Source: Sphingobium lignivorans
GTDB lineage: Bacteria; Pseudomonadota; Alphaproteobacteria; Sphingomonadales; Sphingomonadaceae
Length of the DNA: 64,000 nt
Direction of reading: 5' to 3'
NCBI RefSeq assembly: GCF_014203955.1
Contig: NZ_JACHKA010000001.1
Coordinates: 1,488,001 to 1,552,000 of the forward strand
The notes beneath the pieces were generated by a model. That model searched no databases, was not told the DNA's origin, and was given only the letters and a program-made list of their open reading frames with translations. A program made the translations under genes and the position numbers. Positions 1-8,326 of this stretch are shown one piece after another (the stretch's first letter is position 1; each line of letters opens with the position of its first letter).

Positions 1-739
1 GGACCTGATCGCTCGGCGACGTGATGACGCGCGTCACTTCGCGGCGATAGCCCGGGATCACGCGATAGGCGGCGAGCTTCTTCGAATTCGGCGACCAGAC
101 GATGGATTCCGGATCGTAGAAATTGGCCTCCGACCCATCGAAGCTGATCCGCTTCCATTGGCCGCCGACGGGACGGATCGCGATGTTGAAATTCTCGACA
201 TAGGCTTCCCACTTGCCGTCCGGGGAGCGGCGCGGCGTGTTGATCGCCGGGACCGTCAGGTCGCGTACGACGCCGAAACCGCGCGGCTGGCTGGTGCGCG
301 GTGCCTGCGCGCAGACCGAGTCCGCGATGGTGCAGCGCCAGCCTTCCTCGGCGTAGCGGAATTCGAAAGCCTTGCCGTCCGCCGTGTAGCTGATCCGCTC
401 GAAGGGCAGGCGCAGCGGCTCGAATGTCTGGTTCATCGCCTTGCTGAGCGAAGCGGCGATGGCCGTCTGGTCGAAGGCCGCGCGCCGGCTGTTCGTGGCG
501 CTGTCATAAGTGACGAAAACGAAGCCGCCCTCCACCGTCTTGCGATAGGTGAAGCCCTGGCCGCCGGGCAGCCATTGGGCCGGCTCGGCGACGTCGCGAG
601 TCAGGTAGAGCCAGGACTCCTGGAGCTGAACCGAGCGCTGGATATCCTCCGCGCTCACCTGCGCGGCAGCCGGCGCGACGCTCGCGAAGGCCAGAAGGGG
701 CGCCATGGCTATCAATGCCAGCCGGTTCATTGTCATCAT
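1..739 (-). CDS. S9 family peptidase (DPP IV-like), N-terminal part
   Basis: Partial gene; the C-terminal part lies beyond the left edge. The conceptual protein begins with a signal peptide (hydrophobic stretch ending in APAAAQ) and continues into a beta-propeller-like N-terminal region of the dipeptidyl-peptidase IV / S9B type: motifs such as RRSPDGKWEAYVENFNI and FYDPESIVWSPNSKKLAAYR are typical propeller strands of that family. The catalytic alpha/beta-hydrolase part is not in the window. The start is chosen at 739 because ACAGGGGCA lies just upstream; in-frame ATGs at 751, 736 and 730 are alternatives. The product is probably an exported peptidase that trims oligopeptides in the periplasm. 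Family assignment is good; substrate is unknown. Confidence 0.8.
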   Translation of the reverse strand, partial: MMTMNRLALIAMAPLLAFASVAPAAAQVSAEDIQRSVQLQESWLYLTRDVAEPAQWLPGGQGFTYRKTVEGGFVFVTYDSATNSRRAAFDQTAIAASLSKAMNQTFEPLRLPFERISYTADGKAFEFRYAEEGWRCTIADSVCAQAPRTSQPRGFGVVRDLTVPAINTPRRSPDGKWEAYVENFNIAIRPVGGQWKRISFDGSEANFYDPESIVWSPNSKKLAAYRVIPGYRREVTRVITSPSDQV

Positions 740-840
740 TGCCCCTGTCATATGTTTGGCGCGAATTCGTATGCAATATACGATTATTTAGCAAGGCGGA
801 TGTGGGACCTCAGGCGGTTTGGAGAAAGAGGAGAAGCAGG

Positions 841-861
841 ATCCCGGATCGAGTCCGGGAT
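841..861. repeat. REP-like palindrome
   Basis: Perfect 8-bp inverted repeat ATCCCGGA-TCGAG-TCCGGGAT followed by GACG. Palindromes of the form ATCCCGGAnnnnnTCCGGGATGAC are common dispersed extragenic elements in alphaproteobacteria. It sits between the mrp operon and the peptidase gene. No second copy was noticed in the window. Confidence 0.6.
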
Positions 862-875
862 GACGCGGGAAATGG

Positions 876-917
876 CTGAAAAACGCGCTTCTCTCGCGAC
901 AAGTCCGCGAACTTGTC
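876..917 (-). terminator. possible terminator of the mrp operon
   Basis: Read on the minus strand just after the mrpG stop, GACAAGT-TCGCGG-ACTTGTC forms a 7-bp hairpin (898-917), followed by a weak CGCG-N7-CGCG stem and then TTTTT (879-883). The T-run is not directly attached to the stronger hairpin, so this is tentative. Confidence 0.35.
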
Positions 918-924
918 TTCGCCG

Positions 925-1272
925 CTAGGCCGTTTCCTCCGGCTGGTCTTCCGCCCGCTCCAGTTCGCCCTCCAGCGGATCCTGCTCGAGCCCTTCGAGC
1001 TTCGTGCCGGAGACATAAGCCGCCCGTCCGAGCAATTGCGCGCCGATCGGCAAGGTCAGCAGCAGGAAGAGAATGACGAGCGAGCCGGTCATCATCCCGT
1101 CGAGCGTGCCGGACAGCATGACTCCCAGCAGCATCAGCGTGGCGCCGAGCGTGCCGGCCTTGGTGGCGCTGTGCATGCGCTGGAGCGGGTCGGGAAGCCT
1201 GAACACGCCGATCGCGGCCACCAGCAGGAAGAGCGCCCCGAGCGAGAGGAGCAGCATGGCAAGCAGGGTCAA
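925..1272 (-). CDS. mrpG: Mrp antiporter subunit G
   Basis: Last subunit of the Mrp (Mnh/Pha) multisubunit monovalent cation/proton antiporter in the inner membrane. The 115-residue product has about three membrane segments and the family signature FRLPDPLQRMHSATKAGTLG; the tail is acidic (EGLEQDPLEGELERAEDQ). The chosen start is TTG at 1272: it overlaps the mrpF stop codon and has a strong AGAGGAGGAAGGA ribosome site immediately upstream. An ATG five codons later (1257) is the alternative. It closes a six-gene operon in which every gene overlaps its neighbour, implying coupled translation of subunits that assemble into one complex. Confidence 0.92.
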   Translation of the reverse strand: MTLLAMLLLSLGALFLLVAAIGVFRLPDPLQRMHSATKAGTLGATLMLLGVMLSGTLDGMMTGSLVILFLLLTLPIGAQLLGRAAYVSGTKLEGLEQDPLEGELERAEDQPEETA

Positions 1273-1544
1273 TCCTTCCTCCTCTTGCGTTCGAGGAACA
1301 CCGCAAAGGCCGCGGTCGCCACGAAGTTGATGAGCGAGATGCCGAGCGCGAGATCGAGAAAGGCACCGCGGCCCGTGCCGATCGTCCCGATCGCGGCGAA
1401 GCCCACGGCGATGGCGGTCAGCATGTCGAGCGCGACGAAACGATCGACGAAGCTCGGGCCGCGCACCATGCGCCAGCCCGCGAAGAGCAGCGCGATGGCA
1501 AGCACGATGGCAAGATAATCCGCAAGGACGGGCAAGCCGATCAT
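1269..1544 (-). CDS. mrpF: Mrp antiporter subunit F
   Basis: 91-residue hydrophobic subunit with about three predicted membrane helices, of normal length for MrpF/MnhF. Conserved features include RGPSFVDRFVALDMLT and ALGISLINFVATAAFAVF. The ATG start overlaps the mrpE stop (ATGA). The C-terminus is short and basic (ERKRRKD). It works only as part of the Mrp complex exchanging Na+ for protons. Confidence 0.92.
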   Translation of the reverse strand: MIGLPVLADYLAIVLAIALLFAGWRMVRGPSFVDRFVALDMLTAIAVGFAAIGTIGTGRGAFLDLALGISLINFVATAAFAVFLERKRRKD

Positions 1545-1876
1545 CGCTCGAGCTCCCTGATCCAGCGCTCGTAGAGATGCTTGAAGCGCGCGACGGTGGC
1601 CTCGGTATCCGCAGTGTCCAGCACATGGACATAGAGGCGCTTGCAGTCCCCGGAGACGTGGAGGCAGGTGGAGCCGGGCGTGAGCGAGGTAAAATAGGCG
1701 AACAGCGCCACGGCCCACGGGCGCTCGAGCGCCACGGGCACGACGACGATCGCGGGGGCGGTGCGGATGGCGGGGGAGAGGACGATGCGCGCGACGCCGA
1801 GCGAGGCGACCAGCAGGTCCCACAGGAAGATGAGCGCCAGCAGCAGCACGGCACGGGCACGGCGCAGGAGCGTCAT
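1541..1876 (-). CDS. mrpE: Mrp antiporter subunit E
   Basis: 111-residue subunit with two N-terminal hydrophobic helices (residues about 8-27 and 28-50) and a cytoplasmic tail containing the MrpE/MnhE pattern LTPGSTCLHVSGDCKRLYVH. The length is at the short end for MrpE, as expected in group-2 alphaproteobacterial operons. The ATG at 1876 overlaps the mrpD stop codon by ATGA. Confidence 0.92.
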   Translation of the reverse strand: MTLLRRARAVLLLALIFLWDLLVASLGVARIVLSPAIRTAPAIVVVPVALERPWAVALFAYFTSLTPGSTCLHVSGDCKRLYVHVLDTADTEATVARFKHLYERWIRELER

Positions 1877-3357
1877 GGGGCGCCTCCCGAAAGCGCGCCG
1901 ATCGCCTGCGCGGAGAGCCGGGCAACGATCCAGAGCCATTGCGGCATCAATCCGATGGCGAGCGTCGCGGCCGAGAGGATGGACATCGCGACAAGGCCCG
2001 CGAGCGGAACACGCCGCACGGAGCGCCCATGCGGTTCCTTCCAGCACGCGTCCGACCAGAAGACGGAGACCGAGACGATCGTCATGAATCCGGCGATGAT
2101 CGCGATGCCGCCCAGCCATGCCATGCCCGCGTCCAGGCTCTCGCGGATCACGATGAACTTGGCCCAGAAGCCGGAGAGCGGCGGGATGCCAGCGAGGGAG
2201 AGGAGCGGCACCGCCAGCACGGCCGCGAACAGCGGATTGGTGCGCACCATGCCGCCGGCCCGGGTGAGATCCCAGCTGCCGCTCGTGCGCCGGATCAGAC
2301 CGGCCCCCAGGAACAGGTTCGCCTGCACGATGATCGAATGGATCATGTAGAATACAGCGGCGGCAATGCCATCGGACGTCGCCAGCGCCAGCCCGGCCAT
2401 CATGTAGCCGACCTGTGCGACGACATGATAAGAGAGGATGCGCCGCATGTCGGTTTGCGCCAGCGCCCCGGCGACGCAGACGATCATCGTCGCCGCGGCA
2501 ATCCAGCCCAGGAGCGGGACCAGTTGCGCGGCGCCGAGGCCGCCCGTGCCGATGCCGAAGACGCCCGCCAGAACGATCAGCAGGGAATAGAAGCCCATTT
2601 TGGTGAGCAACCCGGCAAACACCGCCACGGCAGCCGTCGGCCCGGTATGATAGGATGCCGGAAGCCAGAGGTGAAAGGGGAAGAGCCCTGCCTTGAGCGC
2701 AAAGCCCCCCAGCAGCAGGGCCGCAGCGACCGCCGAGGCGAAGCTGGGCGGGCGATGGGCGAGGGCCGCGCTTGCCGCACCGATGTCGAGCGTGCCCGTG
2801 ATGCCGTAGATGATCCCGACGCCCAGCAGAATGAAGGTCGCCGCGAGCATCGCGAAGCTGGCGTAGCGGATGGCGCCATCGATCTGGGCCGGCTTCCGGT
2901 CGATGGTGAGAAGCCCGAGCGCGGCGATCAGCGCGAGTTCGAACCACACATAGAGGTTGAACAGGTCGTGGGTGAGGAACGCGCCGTTCACGGCACCGAT
3001 CAGGGCCAGCGTGAGCGCGTCGTAACCGGCCCGGCGGCGGCGGGGGCCGACATCGACGAGCGCATAGAGGGCAGCGGCGAGCGCGACGAGCGCGGTGACG
3101 ACGACCAGCGCGACACCGGGCAAAGCGGCGGTGAAGCTGATCCCCATGCCTGCCGGCCAGTTGCCGAACACGATCGCCGGCACGCTCCGGCTTTCGCTGG
3201 CCCGGACGAACAGCAGGATGGACAGTGCCAGCAGGGCCGCCGAGACAGCCACATTGCCTGCCGCCAGCACGGCCACATGCCGGCGCAGGATGAGCGCGGC
3301 GACAGCGCCCAGCAGCGGCAGCAGGACAGGCGCGACAAGCAGCCAGCCATCAGTCAT
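1873..3357 (-). CDS. mrpD: Mrp antiporter subunit D (NuoM/N-like)
   Basis: 494-residue polytopic membrane protein of the proton-conducting NADH-quinone oxidoreductase subunit superfamily (Proton_antipo_M). Recognisable stretches are HDLFNLYVWFELALIA near the conserved Glu, GLFPFHLWLPASYHTGPTAAVAVFAGLLTKMG with the conserved Lys, and SLAGIPPLSGFWAKF. It supplies one of the ion-translocating half-channels of the Mrp complex. The start ATG at 3357 lies inside the end of mrpC (8-nt overlap). Confidence 0.95.
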   Translation of the reverse strand: MTDGWLLVAPVLLPLLGAVAALILRRHVAVLAAGNVAVSAALLALSILLFVRASESRSVPAIVFGNWPAGMGISFTAALPGVALVVVTALVALAAALYALVDVGPRRRRAGYDALTLALIGAVNGAFLTHDLFNLYVWFELALIAALGLLTIDRKPAQIDGAIRYASFAMLAATFILLGVGIIYGITGTLDIGAASAALAHRPPSFASAVAAALLLGGFALKAGLFPFHLWLPASYHTGPTAAVAVFAGLLTKMGFYSLLIVLAGVFGIGTGGLGAAQLVPLLGWIAAATMIVCVAGALAQTDMRRILSYHVVAQVGYMMAGLALATSDGIAAAVFYMIHSIIVQANLFLGAGLIRRTSGSWDLTRAGGMVRTNPLFAAVLAVPLLSLAGIPPLSGFWAKFIVIRESLDAGMAWLGGIAIIAGFMTIVSVSVFWSDACWKEPHGRSVRRVPLAGLVAMSILSAATLAIGLMPQWLWIVARLSAQAIGALSGGAP

Positions 3358-3730
3358 CGACAGCCTCCCGCTCGCGCGTCGTGCCGAGGCGCTCGGCCGC
3401 ATCCACGTCGCGCGCGTCGACCGAACGAACGGACCGCCAGGCCCGCAGCACCAGCACGGCGAACATCACGGTCAGCGCGAACCCGATCACGATCGCCGTG
3501 AGGATCATCGCCTGCGCGATCGGATCGGCCGCGTCGCCCAGCACCTTCTCGCCGTCCCGGACGATCGGGGGTTGGCGGCTCGCCAGGCGGCCGGTCAGGA
3601 ACAGCAGCAGATTGACGCCCGTGGCAAGGAGCGACAGGCCGAGCAGCATCCGCACCAGATTGCGCGAAAGCACCATGTAGAGAGCGCAGCCCAGAATGCC
3701 CGCGCCGGCAATGGCATAAAGCACCGTCAT
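3350..3730 (-). CDS. mrpC: Mrp antiporter subunit C (NuoK-like)
   Basis: 126 residues, three membrane helices, homologous to NuoK. Conserved parts include LYMVLSRNLVRMLLGLSLLATGVNLLLF and DPIAQAMILTAIVIGFA. The C-terminal 25 residues are charged and cytoplasmic. The ATG at 3730 overlaps the stop of the fused mrpAB gene (ATGA), so the two are translationally coupled. Confidence 0.94.
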   Translation of the reverse strand: MTVLYAIAGAGILGCALYMVLSRNLVRMLLGLSLLATGVNLLLFLTGRLASRQPPIVRDGEKVLGDAADPIAQAMILTAIVIGFALTVMFAVLVLRAWRSVRSVDARDVDAAERLGTTREREAVDD

Positions 3731-6456
3731 CGCGTCGCCTCCCGCTGGAGGCCGAAATGGAAACTCAGCATGGCGCCCAGGACGACGAGATAGACGCCCA
3801 GATCGAAGATCATCGTGGTGCCGAGCTTGGGGAGCCAGCCTTCCGGCTCCCACCACAAATGGGTGAGGAAGGGCTGGCCCGACGCCATGCCCGGAAGGCC
3901 GCTCAGCAGCGTGCAGGCCATGCCGATGCTGACCAGCGTGAGCGGAGAAAGCCGCAGGGTTCGCTCCGCCTTGTCCACGCCATAGGCAAGAGCGATCAGG
4001 GCAAAGCTCAGCGCCGCGACCAGCCCGCCGACGAAACCGCCGCCCGGCTGATCATGTCCGCGCCAGAGGATGACGAGGGACGCGAAAAGGAGAAGGCCCG
4101 CGATCCAGCGTCCGGTGACGGCCAGCGAGAAATGCACCGGCGGCGGACCGGCGACCGGCGCATCGCCGCCGCGCGCGGCGAGCAGGGAGCCGGCAAGCAC
4201 GGCGGCCACCGCGATCACCATCGTTTCGCCCAGCGTGTCGAAGCCGCGGAAATCCACAAGGATCACGTTGACGACATTATGGCCACGCGCGGCGACATAG
4301 CTCATGCGCCCGAAGAAGCTGCTTGCTGCCGACACGTGCTCGCCGACGGCCATGTCGAGGATGCCGAGGCACAAAAGCCCTGCCAGCGCGGTGGCGATCA
4401 GTGCATCGCGCCCTCGCATGGCCGGCGCGCGCGTGGCAGGGGCGGCGAGCGGCACGGCAAGCAGCAATGCGGTCAGCAACACCACCAGCAGCGCCTCGAC
4501 CGTGAACTGGGTGAGCGCCAGATCCGGCGCGCCATGCGCCATGAAGCTGATAGCGATGGCGAAACCCGAGAGACCGGTGGCGATCATCGCCGCCAGCAGC
4601 GTGCGCGCGCGGGCAGCCATGAACGCACTGGCCAGCCCCACCAGCACGACGATCGCCTCGCCGATGCGGAGCGGCTCGGCAGCCGGCAAGCGCGGCAGGG
4701 CACCGGCCGCGATCACCGACCAGCCGACCAGCAGAGCGACGCCGCCGATCACCATGGCCAGATAGCGGCGCAGATCGCCATGCTGAAGGCGCTCGGTCAA
4801 CGCGCGGGATGCGCCGGTCAGGCCTCTGAGGGATTCCTCCCAGATCGGCTCGATCGCCATGGCGTCGATCCGCCTTGCACGGCGCAGGCGCAAGTGGATC
4901 GGGCCCCAGAAGCGCACGATCAGGGCGCCCGTGGCAATCACCACCGCGCTCAGCAGAAGCATGGGCGTGACGCCGTGCCAGACGGCGATATCGACCTCGA
5001 CCGCGCGGCCATAGACCGCCGCGACGGCCGGGCGCAGGGCGATCCGGGTGATCCATTCGGGGTCCAGACTGATGGTTAGGCCGGCCAGCGCGAGCACCAG
5101 AGGCGGCGCGACCAGCGAGAAGGTCTCCCCATGGCGGATTTCCGTGATCTTGCCGCGATTCAGGAAGAAGGGGCGCATGGTCACGACGCCGGCGACGCCC
5201 ACCATAACCGCGTTGACCATGACAGCGATGGAGAGAGGCGCCAGCTCCCAACTGCTCTCCAGCTGCGCCTGGAACAGGAACTCCTTGGAGATGAAGCCCA
5301 TGAACGGCGGGATGCCTGCCATCGACAGGCTGGCCCCCAGGCAGGCGAGCGCGGTAAGGGGCAGGAAGCGGGCAAGACCCCCCATGGCGCGCAGGCTATA
5401 GAGGCCCGTGGCGTGCAGCACCGATCCCGCGCAGAAGAACAGGGCCGCCTTGTAGAGGGCATGGGCGAGCAGGAAACCGATCATGGCGACCGAGGCCGCC
5501 GGGCCATCCAGCCCCACCAGCATGACGAGGATGCCGAGCGAGGCGATGGTCGAATACGCCAGGGCGGACTTGAAGTTCTCCGCGCGCAACGCCTGTATGG
5601 CGGCAAGCAGCATGGTGATGCAGGCGACCGTCACGAGCAGGCTGCGGCCCCAGCCGGTCACGCCGATCACCGGCTCGAAACGGGCGAGCAGGTAGATGCC
5701 GAGCTTCACCATGGTTGCGGAATGCAGGAAAGCGGAGGCCGGCGTGGGCGCCTGCATCGCATTGGGCAGCCAGAAGTGGAACGGGAACTGCGCGGACTTG
5801 GTGAAGGCGGCAATGAGGATGCAGATCACGACCGCGTCCCCCCAGCCGCTGGCCATGAGGTCCCGCCGCCGGTCGATCGCCTCCGCCATCGAATAGCTGC
5901 CGAGCGCGTGGCCGATCATGATGACGGCGGCGAGCAGGGCGAGGCCGCCCAGCGCCGTCACCTGCAGCGACATCAGCGCGGCGCGTCGCGCGCGGGCACT
6001 GCGACCGTCGAAGCCGATCAGCAGGAAGGAGAAGATGCTCGTCGCTTCCCAGAACAGCACCAGGACCAGCAGGTTTTCAGCGAGAACCGTCCCCAGCATC
6101 GCCGTCATGAAGAGCAGGATGTAGGAGAAGAAGCGCGCCCGGTCCGTCCGCGACTTGTTGGTGAGATAACCGCCCGCATAAATGGTGACGAGGCCGCCGA
6201 TGCCGGTGATGAGCAGGCAGAACAGGAAGGAGAAGCCATCCAGCCGCAGGGTGATATCCGCGCCGAGCCAGGGTGCCCAGTTTCTTCCCTCGCCGCGCAC
6301 CCAGCCGCGCTCCACGATCGGCGCCAGCGAGAGAAAGGCCGCGAGGAGGCCGAAAGGCAGCAGCGATATGACCAGACCGGCGCCCCGGCCGATCAGGCGG
6401 GCGACAAACGGCAGCAGGGCTGCCCCGATTAGGGAGGCGAGCAGGATCAAAAACAT
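3727..6456 (-). CDS. mrpA: Mrp antiporter subunit A fused to B
   Basis: 909-residue polytopic protein. The first part (about residues 1-500) is the NuoL-like proton-translocating domain, with VLVLFWEATSIFSFLLIG, FPFHFWLPNAMQAPTPASAFLHSATMVK and SMAGIPPFMGFISKE. Residues about 560-740 match the MrpA C-terminal extension (HGAPDLALTQFTVEALLVV). The last about 150 residues are an MrpB domain, with RGHDQPGGGFVGGLVAALSF and FDLGVYLVVLGAMLSF. The A-B fusion is the arrangement known from group-2 operons of alphaproteobacteria (PhaAB of Sinorhizobium). It heads the operon. Expected role is Na+ (or K+) efflux and pH homeostasis. Confidence 0.95.
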   Translation of the reverse strand: MFLILLASLIGAALLPFVARLIGRGAGLVISLLPFGLLAAFLSLAPIVERGWVRGEGRNWAPWLGADITLRLDGFSFLFCLLITGIGGLVTIYAGGYLTNKSRTDRARFFSYILLFMTAMLGTVLAENLLVLVLFWEATSIFSFLLIGFDGRSARARRAALMSLQVTALGGLALLAAVIMIGHALGSYSMAEAIDRRRDLMASGWGDAVVICILIAAFTKSAQFPFHFWLPNAMQAPTPASAFLHSATMVKLGIYLLARFEPVIGVTGWGRSLLVTVACITMLLAAIQALRAENFKSALAYSTIASLGILVMLVGLDGPAASVAMIGFLLAHALYKAALFFCAGSVLHATGLYSLRAMGGLARFLPLTALACLGASLSMAGIPPFMGFISKEFLFQAQLESSWELAPLSIAVMVNAVMVGVAGVVTMRPFFLNRGKITEIRHGETFSLVAPPLVLALAGLTISLDPEWITRIALRPAVAAVYGRAVEVDIAVWHGVTPMLLLSAVVIATGALIVRFWGPIHLRLRRARRIDAMAIEPIWEESLRGLTGASRALTERLQHGDLRRYLAMVIGGVALLVGWSVIAAGALPRLPAAEPLRIGEAIVVLVGLASAFMAARARTLLAAMIATGLSGFAIAISFMAHGAPDLALTQFTVEALLVVLLTALLLAVPLAAPATRAPAMRGRDALIATALAGLLCLGILDMAVGEHVSAASSFFGRMSYVAARGHNVVNVILVDFRGFDTLGETMVIAVAAVLAGSLLAARGGDAPVAGPPPVHFSLAVTGRWIAGLLLFASLVILWRGHDQPGGGFVGGLVAALSFALIALAYGVDKAERTLRLSPLTLVSIGMACTLLSGLPGMASGQPFLTHLWWEPEGWLPKLGTTMIFDLGVYLVVLGAMLSFHFGLQREATR

Positions 6457-6781
6457 ACGTCCCCTTCCTTTGACCGGTGCCGGGCATAAAGGCCAACAAA
6501 ATAAAGACTAATCGCGCCACGGCGCCACGTGGGCAAGGCCGCGGCGAGTTCGGCGCGACGCCGGATGACGATGGCAGGGGGCGGAAGGGGCTGGTCCGAC
6601 CAGCAGCCGTCGCCTCGAGGGACGTGGAGGACGGCTGCCAGCCGGTGGGGCCGGTCTCGCGGGGGAGGGCGAGAAGGTCGGCCTTCACCCTGATACCCAC
6701 TGGGCGTTTCCGCAGGAATGCCGTCGGGTAACAAATGATGGCCGGACCGGCGCGATAACCCGCATCGGCCTTGCCGGCTGC
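6457..6781 (-). promoter_or_regulatory. mrp upstream region with a nested hairpin
   Basis: This 325-bp gap between mrpAB and the TetR gene shows no convincing gene. A nested inverted repeat lies at 6694-6730: TACCC pairs with GGGTA, inside that GGC with GCC, and inside that TTCC with GGAA around a 3-nt loop. On the mrp strand it lies about 240 nt upstream of the start codon. An RNA leader structure or an operator would both fit; there is no T-run to suggest a terminator. Confidence 0.35.
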
Positions 6782-7444
6782 TCACGCGCCGGAGGCAAGG
6801 CCACGGGCGGGAGTTTCGCAAGCGACCAACTGCAGATAGCCGAGGCAGGCGCGCGGCAGTTCCTGGCGCAGCCGCTCCAGATCCTCTTCCGCGGTGCCCG
6901 CCTCCATCACAACGCGAACCGTGCCGCCCAGCAGCGCCGCGAGCATGAACGCTGCTGAATCCGGATCGGCAAAGCGCGCGTCGGGAACGGACCTGAGCAA
7001 CGGGCTGATCGCCCCGACCATGAGATGCTTCGCCCGGTTCATCAATTCCTCGAGATTGAACTCGGTCGCGATCCCGTAAATGGCGCGCGAGGAGACCAGG
7101 TCGGCCATCTTTGCTTCGAGCCACGCGGCGGCAAGGCCTTCCGCAACGCTTTGCAGATCGCGCCCTTTCAGCCGCGCGGCGGCCTCCAGCATGGCCGTCA
7201 CGATCAGATCGAGCTGCCGCTCGACGATCGCGAAAAGCAGCGCCTGCTTGTGCGGATAATATTGATACATCGTCCCGACCGAAACACCGGCCCGTTCCGC
7301 CACGCGCGTGGTCGTGAGCCGCCCGACCCCATCCGACAGCAAAACCTGAATGGTCGCGGTGTGGATCGCTTCGATCGTCACCGCCGAGCGCGTCTGACGC
7401 GGCGTTTTCCGGGGTTTCAGGAGCTCGGGTGACGGCCGGCTCAT
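6782..7444 (-). CDS. TetR/AcrR family transcriptional regulator
   Basis: 220-residue one-domain-plus-HTH repressor. The N-terminal helix-turn-helix is clear: AIQVLLSDGVGRLTTTRVAERAGVSVGTMYQYYPHK with the canonical final YYPHK of TetR proteins. The C-terminal ligand domain is unspecific. Start ATG 7444 is preferred from family length; ATG 7471, with AGGA eight bases upstream, would add nine residues. It is transcribed away from the adjacent short-chain dehydrogenase, so it probably represses that gene and itself from the 71-bp shared region. The ligand is unknown. Confidence 0.88.
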   Translation of the reverse strand: MSRPSPELLKPRKTPRQTRSAVTIEAIHTATIQVLLSDGVGRLTTTRVAERAGVSVGTMYQYYPHKQALLFAIVERQLDLIVTAMLEAAARLKGRDLQSVAEGLAAAWLEAKMADLVSSRAIYGIATEFNLEELMNRAKHLMVGAISPLLRSVPDARFADPDSAAFMLAALLGGTVRVVMEAGTAEEDLERLRQELPRACLGYLQLVACETPARGLASGA

Positions 7445-7515
7445 ATGCGAATTCCAAAGCTGAAGGATCATTCATATCCTAGCGACACAGAACCCCCACC
7501 ACAAGGACAGACATC
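7445..7515. promoter_or_regulatory. divergent TetR/SDR promoter region
   Basis: Short divergent region that must hold both promoters. A small inverted repeat GGAT-N7-ATCC lies at 7465-7479 and could be a TetR-type operator, but the arms are only 4 bp. Confidence 0.35.
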
Positions 7516-8271
7516 ATGAAGACCATCCTCATCACCGGCTGCTCCACCGGCTTCGGCCGCGAGACCGCCCTTTATTTCCTCGAACAGGGCTGGAATGTCA
7601 TCGCGACGATGCGCGACCCTGCCGCCAGCAGCCTGCCGGTCTCGGAGCATCTGCGCGTTCTTCCGCTCGATGTTACCAGCCCGGAGAGCATTGCCGCCGC
7701 CTTCGCGCAGGCCGGCGCGATCGACGTGCTCGTGAACAATGCCGGCATCGGGTGGCTGAACGCCCTCGAAGGCACGACGATGGACGTGGTGCACCGGATC
7801 TTCGAGACCAATCTGTTCGGCACGATCGCGACGATGCAGGCCGTGCTGCCGGGGATGCGCGAGCGCCGATCGGGCGTGATCGTGAATGTGAGCTCCAGCT
7901 CGACCTACAAGCCCCTGCCGCTGCTCTCCGTCTACCGGGCAAGCAAGGCCGCCGTCACGTCGCTGACGGAATCGGCGGCGCTCGAACTGGCGCAATTCGG
8001 CATTCGCGCAAGGGTCGTCGTCCCGGGCATGGCGCCCTCAACCAGCTTTGCCGACGGGCTGCAGGCGGAAATCATGAAGGGAGGCTGGTTCCCCCCGGCT
8101 TACCAGGACTTCGCCGACGAGACGATGGCGGCTCTGCAAGCGGCCGGAGCAGGAGAGGTCACGACGGCGCGCGACGTCGCCGAGGCGGTCTTCCGTGCCG
8201 CGACCGATGCGGACTGCCCCATGGTGCTTCCGGCCGGAGCCGATGCGATCGCCTGGGCGAAGGGCGGGTGA
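7516..8271 (+). CDS. SDR family oxidoreductase
   Basis: 251-residue classical short-chain dehydrogenase/reductase. The Rossmann nucleotide motif TGCSTGFG is at residues 7-14, NNAG at 74-77, a Ser-rich strand VNVSSSST near 124-130 and the catalytic YxxxK at Tyr140/Lys144. The cofactor is NAD(P)H; an arginine soon after the second strand (TMRDP) leans towards NADPH, but this is inference. AAGGA precedes the ATG. It is divergent from the TetR gene and probably under its control. The substrate is not predictable. Confidence 0.9.
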   Translation: MKTILITGCSTGFGRETALYFLEQGWNVIATMRDPAASSLPVSEHLRVLPLDVTSPESIAAAFAQAGAIDVLVNNAGIGWLNALEGTTMDVVHRIFETNLFGTIATMQAVLPGMRERRSGVIVNVSSSSTYKPLPLLSVYRASKAAVTSLTESAALELAQFGIRARVVVPGMAPSTSFADGLQAEIMKGGWFPPAYQDFADETMAALQAAGAGEVTTARDVAEAVFRAATDADCPMVLPAGADAIAWAKGG

Positions 8272-8326
8272 CGGCGCCTGTTAGACGCGCGACGCGCCCG
8301 ATGCGATGCAGGCGAGGGGCGTCCGG

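Noticed and set aside
1939..3501. Long plus-strand open frames opposite the mrp genes
   Set aside because: The minus strand encodes clear, overlapping Mrp subunits; the plus-strand frames are charged, low-complexity shadows.
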